64,000 nucleotides of DNA from Herpetosiphonaceae bacterium. GTDB taxonomy: Bacteria; Chloroflexota; Chloroflexia; Chloroflexales; Herpetosiphonaceae. The stretch lies in contig BPHZ01000006.1 in assembly GCA_026003835.1 (NCBI GenBank), positions 62,001-126,000 on the forward strand, given 5' to 3'. The stretch's first letter is position 1. Each line of letters begins with the position of its first letter. The position numbers and the translations under genes were made by a program. Below, one piece after another: positions 28,101 to 39,167 of the stretch. The notes beneath the pieces are model-generated. The model searched no databases, was not told the origin of the DNA, and worked only from the letters and a program-made list of their open reading frames with translations.

Positions 28101-31100
28101 GTAGCAGGAAGCGTCGGGGTCGGCGTTGGCGGGTTCAAAAGGCCTTGAATCTCCATAGGAGATTGAAACCGCGTCTCCGACAGCACGACCGGAAACTACT
28201 ACGAGGCGGTTCAAAAGGCCTTGAATCTCCATAGGAGATTGAAACGGGGCCTACTCGCCGCTCAAATTGAACTCCTGGACCTGGTTCAAAAGGCCTTGAA
28301 TCTCCATAGGAGATTGAAACGCTACTAGACGGCGTTGCGCCGGTCGCCGTCCAGGGTTCAAAAGGCCTTGAATCTCCATAGGAGATTGAAACTTATGCTT
28401 CTGCTCGGAGAGCGCTATTGGCGGCTCTCGTTCAAAAGGCCTTGAATCTCCATAGGAGATTGAAACACAACTGCGGCTGGCCCGAACTCGAAAAAACTGC
28501 CCTTCGTTCAAAAGGCCTTGAATCTCCATAGGAGATTGAAACAGCTGTCCGGGTCAACCATTGGAAATCGCTCGATCTCAGGTTCAAAAGGCCTTGAATC
28601 TCCATAGGAGATTGAAACAGTGGCGTCGGGGCCGCGGCCGGCAGCATGAAGCTGGCGTTCAAAAGGCCTTGAATCTCCATAGGAGATTGAAACTCTGGTC
28701 TGAGACCGGCTCCATCCAATGCGCGCGATAGGTTCAAAAGGCCTTGAATCTCCATAGGAGATTGAAACTATTGCGCGCTACGCTGCCGCAGCTCGCGGCC
28801 TGGGAGGTTCAAAAGGCCTTGAATCTCCATAGGAGATTGAAACGTCATCGTCACCAGCGCCGGCGTGTTGACCAGGCGTTCAAAAGGCCTTGAATCTCCA
28901 TAGGAGATTGAAACAAGGCGTTGGGACTGGAAGGCCATGGCGATGCGCGGTTCAAAAGGCCTTGAATCTCCATAGGAGATTGAAACCTCCGCTCCATAAT
29001 CTGCTGGTTGATGAGATGCTGCGGTTCAAAAGGCCTTGAATCTCCATAGGAGATTGAAACAGACTCCTCGCTTGATTACATATGGCCGTTCCTGCTCAGT
29101 TCAAAAGGCCTTGAATCTCCATAGGAGATTGAAACCTCCAGGAATGGCTCAACCTATGTCTCCTCCGCTGGAGTTCAAAAGGCCTTGAATCTCCATAGGA
29201 GATTGAAACGAAAATGTCCGCAATGCCAAATTCTCTGCACGAGTCCCTGGTTCAAAAGGCCTTGAATCTCCATAGGAGATTGAAACCGGGACTTGGAGAA
29301 TGATGTGCATCTCTTCCCCCGGTTCAAAAGGCCTTGAATCTCCATAGGAGATTGAAACTCCGGCGCTTGTCGTTATGGGCGCCGTATTTTTTGAGTTCAA
29401 AAGGCCTTGAATCTCCATAGGAGATTGAAACAAATCCAAACCTGCGGCAGCGGTGATTATATCGCGGTTCAAAAGGCCTTGAATCTCCATAGGAGATTGA
29501 AACAGCGGCCTCGTCAAGGATTTGTGGGTTAAACAAGCACGTTCAAAAGGCCTTGAATCTCCATAGGAGATTGAAACATCCGGAGTTGCGCTACACGCCG
29601 AACGGCAGTGCAGGTTCAAAAGGCCTTGAATCTCCATAGGAGATTGAAACAGCCCCGGATACGGAGCGTCGAGCTGGGCAATCTGTTCAAAAGGCCTTGA
29701 ATCTCCATAGGAGATTGAAACGGACATGGCCGACCTGGAGGGGACGAGTGTTTCTGTGTTCAAAAGGCCTTGAATCTCCATAGGAGATTGAAACATGCTA
29801 AGCGCCAGCGAGGACTTCCCGACAGCCGGGGTTCAAAAGGCCTTGAATCTCCATAGGAGATTGAAACGCAGGACCTTTACGGCGGCGACAATCTAGGCAA
29901 GTTCAAAAGGCCTTGAATCTCCATAGGAGATTGAAACCGGGCTGAGGCATGGGATGCCGCCGAACAGGAGCGCAAGGTTCAAAAGGCCTTGAATCTCCAT
30001 AGGAGATTGAAACCCTGCGATAGCAGCCGGTCCGCTTGGTCCGCGGACAGCGTTCAAAAGGCCTTGAATCTCCATAGGAGATTGAAACGTATCCATGGCA
30101 GCCTCCTGTACTCAAACTCTGCCGGCGTTCAAAAGGCCTTGAATCTCCATAGGAGATTGAAACACAGAACGTATCAAGCCTGCGCTCTGAAATCGAGCAA
30201 CAGGTTCAAAAGGCCTTGAATCTCCATAGGAGATTGAAACCTGCGCCTCCGCCGGGGCGCCCAAATAAATTAATCGTGTTCAAAAGGCCTTGAATCTCCA
30301 TAGGAGATTGAAACCGGCATTTCTGCCAGCGTTCGCGCCATATTGACGCGGAAGTTCAAAAGGCCTTGAATCTCCATAGGAGATTGAAACACTCGCTCAG
30401 GCCGCGGCCGTCGTGGATACGGGCCGCGTTCAAAAGGCCTTGAATCTCCATAGGAGATTGAAACGGCTGAGCGCCGCGCTGCGACATCAGAGAGGCTATG
30501 TTCAAAAGGCCTTGAATCTCCATAGGAGATTGAAACCACTTTCTAAGCAAAGTGCGCGAGGGATCGATGTTGATTGTTCAAAAGGCCTTGAATCTCCATA
30601 GGAGATTGAAACTCCGCTGAGGATATTGTTCATTTCAAATGGCCGACGAGTTCAAAAGGCCTTGAATCTCCATAGGAGATTGAAACGACTTGAGCGACCG
30701 TATTACGGCGTCGATGACGCCGCGTTCAAAAGGCCTTGAATCTCCATAGGAGATTGAAACATGTCGAGCATTATAGTCCCGTCCTCAGCTCGAATAGTTC
30801 AAAAGGCCTTGAATCTCCATAGGAGATTGAAACCTGCAACGTCAGCGCCGCGAAATTTCGCGGCGCAAAGTTCAAAAGGCCTTGAATCTCCATAGGAGAT
30901 TGAAACTGGAAAGATGCCGCTAATGAGTGGCAGTGGCGGGTGGTTCAAAAGGCCTTGAATCTCCATAGGAGATTGAAACTGACTTGCATGCAAGACATGC
31001 GCCTCTTCCGACATCTGTTCAAAAGGCCTTGAATCTCCATAGGAGATTGAAACATGCACGACAGTTGGCACAGGTCGGCTCCGTCACCGGGTTCAAAAGG

Positions 31101-34100
31101 CCTTGAATCTCCATAGGAGATTGAAACGATAGAAATCCTCCGCCCACTCCCCCTGATCAAACTCATTGGTTCAAAAGGCCTTGAATCTCCATAGGAGATT
31201 GAAACAGAAATGGAGCGGAAGCCGTTCCTTGAGACGGTCTCCGTTCAAAAGGCCTTGAATCTCCATAGGAGATTGAAACAGGTGCCGAAGCGACCACCTT
31301 ATACCATTCTGTCCTTGTTCAAAAGGCCTTGAATCTCCATAGGAGATTGAAACAGTATGCAAACGGGTCTGGATTTAATGGAGAAGTTCGAGTTCAAAAG
31401 GCCTTGAATCTCCATAGGAGATTGAAACAAAGATTGAAAGTATCTTACCCGGAGCTGAGGCTGTTCAAAAGGCCTTGAATCTCCATAGGAGATTGAAACT
31501 GCGCCAGGACGCGGCGCTTGAGCTTGGGATGGGTTCAAAAGGCCTTGAATCTCCATAGGAGATTGAAACTTGTGTTCATCCAACACGCTCCAATATGACT
31601 GTTCGAGTTCAAAAGGCCTTGAATCTCCATAGGAGATTGAAACCCGACGGAATACGCGCTGCTGCTCAAAGGTAGCGCGGTTCAAAAGGCCTTGAATCTC
31701 CATAGGAGATTGAAACAAAGAATCCCTTCCATGGAATGAATCGGCCCCATACGTTCAAAAGGCCTTGAATCTCCATAGGAGATTGAAACGCCAACTCTTG
31801 CGGGCCCGCGCCACGACCTGGGCAGGTTCAAAAGGCCTTGAATCTCCATAGGAGATTGAAACACAAGGCCACCGCCGGGGCGCGGGGGACAGGCTAGAGT
31901 TCAAAAGGCCTTGAATCTCCATAGGAGATTGAAACAACTGGCTTTCAATATTGTCAATAGCGTCAATCTTGAGTTCAAAAGGCCTTGAATCTCCATAGGA
32001 GATTGAAACGGAGAGAAGGAAATTAATTGCATAGTTGACCTGGATAGTTCAAAAGGCCTTGAATCTCCATAGGAGATTGAAACATTGCTCGGTTCTCCGG
32101 ACGATGTAGACCGAGAAACCGGGTTCAAAAGGCCTTGAATCTCCATAGGAGATTGAAACAGACGCAGGTCTGTTTTTTGCAGCAGCCGCACGGCAGTTCA
32201 AAAGGCCTTGAATCTCCATAGGAGATTGAAACATACTGCCTATCGCTGAGTATCAAGCGCTCCTCGAACAGTTCAAAAGGCCTTGAATCTCCATAGGAGA
32301 TTGAAACACGGCATGTTTCGGAAATTGGGCGAGCTGGTTAGTAGTTCAAAAGGCCTTGAATCTCCATAGGAGATTGAAACTACGCGCTGGCCGTCAAGCC
32401 CCAGGCCCAGGCCCAGGGGTTCAAAAGGCCTTGAATCTCCATAGGAGATTGAAACTCTCGGTCCTCTCCCTGCTCAGCGAGCAGAGACTCGGTTCAAAAG
32501 GCCTTGAATCTCCATAGGAGATTGAAACCTGAGAAGGCTATCAATACCGCCGTAGATAGGGCCCTCGGTTCAAAAGGCCTTGAATCTCCATAGGAGATTG
32601 AAACTTGCCACTCAATAACCGGGCTATCCACCCACGGCCATTGGTTCAAAAGGCCTTGAATCTCCATAGGAGATTGAAACTGGCAGATGTTGGCTTGGAG
32701 AAAATACAAGCCATATGTTCAAAAGGCCTTGAATCTCCATAGGAGATTGAAACTGCTACGGTCGCGTCGTATCGCTCGCCAATGCTAAGCGGTTCAAAAG
32801 GCCTTGAATCTCCATAGGAGATTGAAACGCCGAGGAATGCGAGCGCGCGGCCGATGGCGCTTGTGTTCAAAAGGCCTTGAATCTCCATAGGAGATTGAAA
32901 CCGCTTGGAGTCATAAACTGTCATATTGATATCAGCCAGTTCAAAAGGCCTTGAATCTCCATAGGAGATTGAAACTTCTTGATGATGTGGGCTGGGTGCA
33001 GCAGGTTATCGTCAGTTCAAAAGGCCTTGAATCTCCATAGGAGATTGAAACGTCATCAGCAGTAAGTTTGCGCGGCCGCCCGCCTCGTTCAAAAGGCCTT
33101 GAATCTCCATAGGAGATTGAAACTTTAAAGACGATCCGCGACGCGACGATAACCCAGGAGGTTCAAAAGGCCTTGAATCTCCATAGGAGATTGAAACCTC
33201 AATCGGGTTTGTCGCCTGAGCGCTCTTGCCTGAGTTCAAAAGGCCTTGAATCTCCATAGGAGATTGAAACATGATTGCGGTCCTGTTGTTTCTCTCGCTG
33301 CTCCTCGGCGGTTCAAAAGGCCTTGAATCTCCATAGGAGATTGAAACAGAGCAACACAATTGAGTAGGTCCTATATTCAGCGGGTTCAAAAGGCCTTGAA
33401 TCTCCATAGGAGATTGAAACAGATACTAGGATCGCTCGGCAGCGCGAGCGGGCTGGTTCAAAAGGCCTTGAATCTCCATAGGAGATTGAAACAGAGAATC
33501 GCCGATCAACCCAGGGGGCAAGGAATTTTTTGTTCAAAAGGCCTTGAATCTCCATAGGAGATTGAAACCATGCCGTCGGCGATCAGGGTATCGATCTGTC
33601 GCCAGTTCAAAAGGCCTTGAATCTCCATAGGAGATTGAAACACCCTTCCTTCCCATCCCGCCTGAGTATGAAGAAGTTCAAAAGGCCTTGAATCTCCATA
33701 GGAGATTGAAACAGAAGACCTTGACTTCTATGCTTTCTTTATGCTCATCGAGTTCAAAAGGCCTTGAATCTCCATAGGAGATTGAAACGGACAAATATGC
33801 GAGGTGAGGCATGGAGATGACTAGTTCAAAAGGCCTTGAATCTCCATAGGAGATTGAAACAGTCCAATGATAGCCATTTAGCGGAGCTCCTCTCTAAGTT
33901 CAAAAGGCCTTGAATCTCCATAGGAGATTGAAACATTTTCTAAAATAAGCCCGTCCAACTGTGCGCCCTCGGTTCAAAAGGCCTTGAATCTCCATAGGAG
34001 ATTGAAACAAAACGGATCCTGAGGCGGCGTATTGCCGCCGCGAGTTCAAAAGGCCTTGAATCTCCATAGGAGATTGAAACTTCGCTGGGCACTGCCAACT

Positions 34101-34449
34101 ACTGGGATGATGACCAGTTCAAAAGGCCTTGAATCTCCATAGGAGATTGAAACTCGCGCGTGAGGCCGAGACCGCGCGGAAACAGGCCGGTTCAAAAGGC
34201 CTTGAATCTCCATAGGAGATTGAAACCCAACTGCAATCGGATTTCGGGCAGTGGACATCAGCAAGTTCAAAAGGCCTTGAATCTCCATAGGAGATTGAAA
34301 CACCGTTGGCGCGCTTGCCTGGATACGCGCGAGGCTTGGTTCAAAAGGCCTTGAATCTCCATAGGAGATTGAAACTTGGTGCCGCACTGGAGAGAATTCC
34401 AGATCGAACCTGGTTCAAAAGGCCTTGAATCTCCATAGGAGATTGAAAC
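25105..34449 (+). CRISPR. Type I-D CRISPR array, about 127 repeats
   Basis: A 37-nt repeat begins GTTCAAAAGGCCTTG and ends GGAGATTGAAAC; by my hand count it occurs 127 times with 126 spacers of about 34-43 nt. Every copy I read is identical, including the last (34413-34449). Within the repeat, AATCTCC-ATA-GGAGATT forms a 7-bp hairpin, and the trailing ATTGAAAC is the expected 8-nt 5' handle after Cas6 cleavage. Transcription is rightward from the leader at 25076-25104. Spacer 26028-26064 is duplicated exactly at 26472-26508. Spacers 25811-25848 and 30537-30575 overlap by 15 nt. Peptide-like open frames on the minus strand across the array are repeat artefacts. Confidence 0.97.
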
Positions 34450-34541
34450 GTTGCTTGGGCGCCCTGGTAGAGGTCTCTCCCACTCCCGCTTTCCTCATCG
34501 TCGTTACGATGGTCACGAGCAATGGAACATAGGAGAGATCG

Positions 34542-35288
34542 ATGAGCAATCTCTATCTTCAGCGCTATCTGCGTGATGAGACCGCCATGGTCTGGGCAGA
34601 GCTGACAGCCCTGGGCGAGGCCGTCCGCCAGGAGCCACTTTATAGCGATGCGCTGGCCGTCGCGCGCGAGACGATGCGCCGTGCTCAACATAATATCGGG
34701 CACCTGGTCAGCCGCTTGCAAAGCTTGGGTTATACGTTCGCCCACCCCAACGCAATCTATGACCCACTGAATGAGATCGGGCTACAGGCCCTGGAGGAGG
34801 TCGAGGAGACCTATGGCCCGCTGCCGATTGCGCTGCGAGCCTGGTATGAGGAAGTTGGTACGGTCTGCTTGCTCGGCGCCCATCCCAGGTTAAGCCAGTA
34901 TCAATCGATTGATCCCGCTTCGGTCACAGCGCCGCTGTCGGACCCGCTCTTCATCCACGAGATCGATTTGCTCGGCGAGCCGGGGGACTATAGCAGCGGC
35001 GACGTGGCGATTGATCAGCTGCTCGGGCCGCGTTATCGCCTCACGCTGGCGCCGGATCTGTGGTTCAAATCGGGCAGCAGCGGCGGCGGCTATACCGAGG
35101 TGTTGCTCCCGGCGCCGACCATGGACGCGCTGCTGGTATCGGCCGACTGGCCCGGCTTCAGCTTTACCAACTATTTGCGCCTGTCGTTTCAATGGGGTGG
35201 CTTCGCTGCGCTCTCGCTGGATCCCGAGGCGGCGCTGGCCGCCAGGCAGGAGCTGGAGTTTCTCACCGCCGATCTGTTGCCGATCTAG
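34542..35288 (+). CDS. Unknown protein, possibly SMI1/KNR4 (SUKH)-like
   Basis: 248 residues from ATG 34542 (AGGAG 8 nt upstream). The middle has the loose pattern of SUKH proteins (GPLPIALRAWYEEVGTVCLLG, then an aromatic/Pro-rich C-terminal half), but I cannot assign it firmly. The N-terminal 70 residues are helical and charged. SUKH proteins often act as immunity proteins against contact-dependent toxins; no toxin gene is adjacent. It lies 92 nt after the end of the array and is not cas-like. It could be a passenger gene. Confidence 0.6.
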   Translation: MSNLYLQRYLRDETAMVWAELTALGEAVRQEPLYSDALAVARETMRRAQHNIGHLVSRLQSLGYTFAHPNAIYDPLNEIGLQALEEVEETYGPLPIALRAWYEEVGTVCLLGAHPRLSQYQSIDPASVTAPLSDPLFIHEIDLLGEPGDYSSGDVAIDQLLGPRYRLTLAPDLWFKSGSSGGGYTEVLLPAPTMDALLVSADWPGFSFTNYLRLSFQWGGFAALSLDPEAALAARQELEFLTADLLPI

Positions 35289-35454
35289 CCGGCGCTCGCC
35301 AGCGCGCCGCTCATCTGCGGCGCATGGGAGCCCTTGACTAGCGAACTAGCACTGGAAAGATGGTGAGGATAGAGGGAGTTGGAGTAGAAGGAAATGCTCA
35401 GGCGTGTCTGGCCTCGCTAAGCTCCCCCGACTGCCAAGGCCCAGACAGCTCCCA

Positions 35455-36087
35455 TCACTCAGACGAGACCGGCTGCGCATCCAGCGGCAGCAACTCAACG
35501 CTGCCGTTCGACAGATCGCGCACAGCGGCGGCGCACGTCTCCCACTGATCGAGCGGCAGCGCCACGCGCAGCGTCACCTGCGCCGCGAAATGCTCTTCCT
35601 GAATGAGCGCATCGCAGGAGGACAGCAGACGCCGGAGCTGCTCGTATTGCGCGTAGTCGACGATCAGCAGCCCAGAGCGACGGACCACCTGCTCCCGCAG
35701 GGGCAGCGTCGCCAGCGCCTTCTGGAGCGTGCCGCCGTAGGCGCGCACTAGTCCGCCGCTGCCCAGCTTGACGCCGCCGAAGTAGCGCGTCACCACGGCG
35801 GCAATATCGCCGATACCACTGCCCTGCAGCACCATCAGCATTGGGCGGCCGGCGGTTCCTCCCGGCTCGCCATCATCGCTCATGCCAAACTCTGCGCCAG
35901 GGCCGATCCCGGCTAGAAAAGCCCAACAGTTATGGGTTGCATCAGGGTAGCGCGCCGCAATCTCTGCGATACGCGCGCGAGCAGCGGCAGCGTCGGGAGC
36001 ATAGGTTACCGTTGCAATAAAACGCGACTGCTTAATCTCTTGCTCAAAGACGTGTTCAGCTGCGGGTACAGGGTAGCGTACAATCAT
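35455..36087 (-). CDS. yigZ: YigZ/IMPACT family protein
   Basis: 210 residues from ATG 36087 (GAGG 9 nt upstream). The N-terminal UPF0029 domain is clear: IKQSRFIATVTYA, NCWAFLAG, FGMSDDGEPGGTAGRPML, VVTRYFGGVKLGSGGLVRAYGG. A C-terminal DUF1949-type ferredoxin-like domain follows (about 140-205). Family members are widespread, possibly linked to translation or nucleic acid binding, with no settled function in bacteria. Divergently transcribed from the FAD oxidoreductase, with facing -10 elements between. Confidence 0.9.
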   Translation of the reverse strand: MIVRYPVPAAEHVFEQEIKQSRFIATVTYAPDAAAARARIAEIAARYPDATHNCWAFLAGIGPGAEFGMSDDGEPGGTAGRPMLMVLQGSGIGDIAAVVTRYFGGVKLGSGGLVRAYGGTLQKALATLPLREQVVRRSGLLIVDYAQYEQLRRLLSSCDALIQEEHFAAQVTLRVALPLDQWETCAAAVRDLSNGSVELLPLDAQPVSSE

Positions 36088-36118
36088 CACGTGTGCCTCG
36101 TCCGGCTTCTCTCTGCTT

Positions 36119-36152
36119 ATTATACACCCCGCGCCGGCGGACCTGCTATAAT
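36119..36152. promoter_or_regulatory. Divergent -10 elements
   Basis: Leftward TATAAT at 36124-36119, preceded by GGTG, lies 32 nt before the yigZ ATG. Rightward TGCTATAAT (TATAAT 36147-36152, extended -10) lies about 100 nt before the oxidoreductase ATG 36253. Neither has a convincing -35. Confidence 0.5.
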
Positions 36153-36252
36153 ACCCATAGTATCGACCCTGCCCACACAGGATTGTCCCGCGATCCTCAG
36201 CTTTCATTCACCCCAGCCGCCCTCGACCGAATCGCACCGGAAAGGAGGAATG

Positions 36253-37620
36253 ATGGCATCCACAACCGCCAACCTGGTCATCTGTGGAGCGGGCATGGCC
36301 GGAGTTGCCGCTGCCTACCACCTGGCAGTACGGCAGGGCATAAAGAACCTCGTGCTTGTCGATGAGCGGCCGCCGCTCACGCTCACCAGCGACAAAGGCA
36401 CGCAGGCCTATCGCAACTGGTGGCCCGGCCCTGGCGATACGATGGTTCGCTTTATGAACCGCAGTATCGATCTCCTTGAGGAGCTGGCAAGCGAGTGCAA
36501 CAACAGCTTCCGGCTCAACCGGCGCGGCTACGTCTTCCTGACCGCCGATGAGGGCCAGATCCCACACATGCGGCGAACAGCGGAGGAGATCTGCGCGCTT
36601 GGCGCGGGGCCGCTGCGTATTCACCCAGGCCCGGAGGAGTATAACCCCTCGCCGCCGGAGGGCTTCGAGGGGTTGCCTGCCGGCGCTGATCTCCTGCTGG
36701 ATCGCGCGCTGATCAGGCAACAGTTCCCCTTCATCACCGACGCTGTCATCGCAATGCTGCATGTCCGCCGCTGCGGCTGGTTCAATGCCCCACGACTGGG
36801 AGCATGGCTGCTGGAGCAGGCACAGCGTAGCGGCGTCCGTCTGCTGCGCGATCGAGTTGTAGGGGTTGAGACAGCCGGCGGGCGCGTCCAAACAGTGCGC
36901 CTGCAATCAGGGGCGAGGATCGACACCGGCGCCTTTGTGATCGCCGCTGGGCCATATCTGCGGCAGGTCGGCGCGCTGCTGGAGCTGGATATCCCTGTCT
37001 TCAACGAACTGCACGGCAAAATGGCCTTCGAGGACGACCTGGGGGTCGTGCCGCCCAGCGCCCCGCTGATGATCTGGAACGATCCGCTGTACCTGCCCTG
37101 GAGCGAGGAAGAGCGCCGCGCGCTGGCCGCCCGCGCGGAGACGCGCCGCCTGCTGGAGCAATTTCCGGCGGGCGTACACTTCCGCCCGCGCGACGATGGC
37201 GGCAAGCCGACACTGCTGATCATCTGGACCTACGATACCCATATCCAGGAGCCGGTCTGGCCGCCGCAATTCGATCCGCACTACGCCGAGGTGCTGCTGC
37301 GCGGGCTGGGGAGCATGATCCCCGGGTTGGCAGCCTACTTCGGCCAGGGCGCCAGAGGCTACGTCGACGGCGGCTACTACTGCAAAACGCGCGAGAATCG
37401 CCCGCTCATCGGTCCGCTGCCGGTCGAGGGCGCCTACGTCATCGGGGCGCTCTCAGGCTATGGCGTTATGGCTTCACAGGCCGCAGCCGAGCTGCTTGCA
37501 GCGCACGTTACCGGCGCCAGCCTGCCGGACTACGCCCCGGCGTTCCTGATCGAGCGCTACAAGGATCCCGCGTATCAGGCGCTCCTCGATCGCTGGGATG
37601 CGCTATCGGGCCAGCTCTAA
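36253..37620 (+). CDS. FAD-dependent amine/amino acid oxidoreductase (DAO family)
   Basis: 455 residues; ATG 36253 chosen over ATG 36250 for spacing from AGGAGG. N-terminal Rossmann FAD motif NLVICGAGMAGVAAAYHL (GxGxxG), then VLVDERPP ending the second strand. Family features of D-amino acid/glycine/sarcosine oxidases follow: GCWFNAPRL-like 'RRCGWFNAPRLGAWLLEQA', IDTGAFVIAAGPYLRQVG, and the C-terminal FAD contact DGGYYCKTRENRPLIGPL and GALSGYGVMAS. Oxidises an amine or amino acid substrate that cannot be named from sequence. Stands alone. Confidence 0.86.
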   Translation: MASTTANLVICGAGMAGVAAAYHLAVRQGIKNLVLVDERPPLTLTSDKGTQAYRNWWPGPGDTMVRFMNRSIDLLEELASECNNSFRLNRRGYVFLTADEGQIPHMRRTAEEICALGAGPLRIHPGPEEYNPSPPEGFEGLPAGADLLLDRALIRQQFPFITDAVIAMLHVRRCGWFNAPRLGAWLLEQAQRSGVRLLRDRVVGVETAGGRVQTVRLQSGARIDTGAFVIAAGPYLRQVGALLELDIPVFNELHGKMAFEDDLGVVPPSAPLMIWNDPLYLPWSEEERRALAARAETRRLLEQFPAGVHFRPRDDGGKPTLLIIWTYDTHIQEPVWPPQFDPHYAEVLLRGLGSMIPGLAAYFGQGARGYVDGGYYCKTRENRPLIGPLPVEGAYVIGALSGYGVMASQAAAELLAAHVTGASLPDYAPAFLIERYKDPAYQALLDRWDALSGQL

Positions 37621-37745
37621 GTACAACCACACCACCATTGATAGGGTGGTTTGGCGGGGCTTCGCCCCGCCAACGCCCCCTTCCTGATCATCGTTACGGT
37701 AGCGGCCCACTCGTCGTCAACCACACCACCATTGATGGGAATGAA
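37621..37745 (-). repeat. Inverted copy of the dispersed palindromic repeat
   Basis: Read leftward it contains CCGTAACGATGAT, then GGCGTTGGCGGGGC-GAA-GCCCCGCCAA, then ATCAATGGTGGTGTGG, the same module order as 14672-14750. The ATCAATGGTGGTGTGG module occurs twice (ends near 37625 and 37735). The gap to 37832 holds nothing else I can support. It lies between convergent genes and may help terminate both. Confidence 0.65.
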
Positions 37746-37832
37746 CAATAAGAGCCGGAGAGGGCTCACCTCTTCGGCTCTCCTCTATCACTATCGATCG
37801 CTGGACGACCAACAGAGCGGGTACTGGTCCGG

Positions 37833-39167
37833 CTATGGAACGAAGCGCATCGATAGCGCGCGGTTGAGCAGCCGCCGGGCATGGTGGAGAGCGCCAGCCA
37901 GCAGCGCCATCTTTTCATGACCGAACCGCGCCGCGTAATCCTCGGCTGCGGCGGCTATATCGATCTCGGCCCCCTGCTCGCGCAAATAGCTCAGATGGTT
38001 CATCACCAACAGGTAGAGGTCGGTTAGAGTCTGGTTCGGGAAGCGATCGGGCGCCTGCTGCCGCGCCAGCGCTTCAGTCACAGGCAGATAGACACGATCG
38101 TACCAGCTTGCCGCTCCCTCCTGCACAGAAACCTCGCGGTTGAGCTCCTGGCCCATATAGTACTGGTGGTCCTGGACATGGCGCCGCAGCGTCTCATAGC
38201 CCTTGGGATCGCTGAGATGCAGATCGGCGCCGGGCCTGGTGCGATCGAGGCCGCACCAACGCAAGAACTGCAGCTCCTCAGGCCATGGCTTTCGATAACG
38301 GATCTGCCGCCGCGCCCTGGCCGGCCCAAAGCGCGTGGCATAGTCGATCAGCGCCTCGTCGGCGCCGGGATCGTGCCCCTGCTGCTCCGTGAGATAGTGA
38401 CGATGCTCCATGATCCACAGATAGAGATCGGCCTCGGTGCGCCCCGGAAAAGCCTCCAGGATACGGCTTCGCCTGATTGCGGAGACCAGCGGGAGGTAAA
38501 CGTTATCGTACCAGTCAAGAATCGCCTCCTCGCGGCTCACCTCCTCGCCGCGCTCAAGGCTTAAAAAGTAGCGATGCCCATTGATATGGCGGATCAGGTC
38601 GAGATAGCCGCCCGGCCGGCTCACCTCAATATTGATACCGGAACGCAACTCAGCCAGGCGGGTCCACTCCAGAAAATCGCTCTGCTCCTCTTTGAGGATC
38701 AGATTCGCAACGCTCAGATCGGGCGTCAGCGGCACATCGGTCTTCAGCTCGACGACATGGGCATCGACGTCGAGCTGACCGCGCTGGCGCGCAACCGATA
38801 TGCGGTGGTTGCCGTCGCGGACGAAATAGATATCTCCAATCTTATAGAGTTCCACAGGCGGAAGGGTGATATCCTGGTAGTGGGCGCGCCCAATGCTCTT
38901 CCAGCGATCCTGGGTCAGCTCGCTTCTCGGCAAAAAGAGGCGATCGAAGTCGGTATAGCGGCCCTCGCTGCCCACAATACGGTCGAGCGGCACTGTCTGG
39001 ATGCCAAGGTCGCGCTGACCGCGGATCAGCACTCGCGAGCGCACCTCCTCAAAGGGCAGCAGAGCCGTCGGTTTATGCAGTAACGCGCCTCGGATAGCGT
39101 TCAGGAACGAGCGAAAGCGAGCACGGGTGAAATCATACTCGACCTGACGATCAATCCAGTCGCTCAC
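37833..39167 (-). CDS. ParB/DUF4032-like protein
   Basis: 444 residues from ATG 39167. Residues about 85-140 hold a ParB/sulfiredoxin-like core: IYFVRDGNHRISVARQRG, with the DGNHR motif used for nucleotide/phosphate binding, preceded by a Leu/Pro-rich strand (DITLPPVELYKIGD). The rest contains two similar segments, DWYDNVYLPLVSAIR...YLWIMEHRHYLTEQQG and SWYDRVYLPVTEALAR...YLLVMNHLSYLREQG, an internal duplication. Function is unknown; relatives in Chloroflexota and Actinobacteria are annotated as transcriptional regulator or DUF4032. Possibly transcribed after the YciI-like gene, 154 nt upstream. Confidence 0.7.
   Translation of the reverse strand: MSDWIDRQVEYDFTRARFRSFLNAIRGALLHKPTALLPFEEVRSRVLIRGQRDLGIQTVPLDRIVGSEGRYTDFDRLFLPRSELTQDRWKSIGRAHYQDITLPPVELYKIGDIYFVRDGNHRISVARQRGQLDVDAHVVELKTDVPLTPDLSVANLILKEEQSDFLEWTRLAELRSGINIEVSRPGGYLDLIRHINGHRYFLSLERGEEVSREEAILDWYDNVYLPLVSAIRRSRILEAFPGRTEADLYLWIMEHRHYLTEQQGHDPGADEALIDYATRFGPARARRQIRYRKPWPEELQFLRWCGLDRTRPGADLHLSDPKGYETLRRHVQDHQYYMGQELNREVSVQEGAASWYDRVYLPVTEALARQQAPDRFPNQTLTDLYLLVMNHLSYLREQGAEIDIAAAAEDYAARFGHEKMALLAGALHHARRLLNRALSMRFVP

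Noticed and set aside
29795..32791. 10-nt overlap (ATGCTAAGCG) between the spacers starting near 29795 and ending near 32791
   Set aside because: With 126 spacers a 10-nt end match by chance is not very improbable, and the implied flank (CCA) does not fit the GTG seen for the 15-nt overlap.
24992..34745. Many leftward open frames with recurrent FQSPMEIQGLLN or SISYGDSRPFE peptides
   Set aside because: They are translations of the CRISPR repeat in three frames, not genes or a repeat protein.
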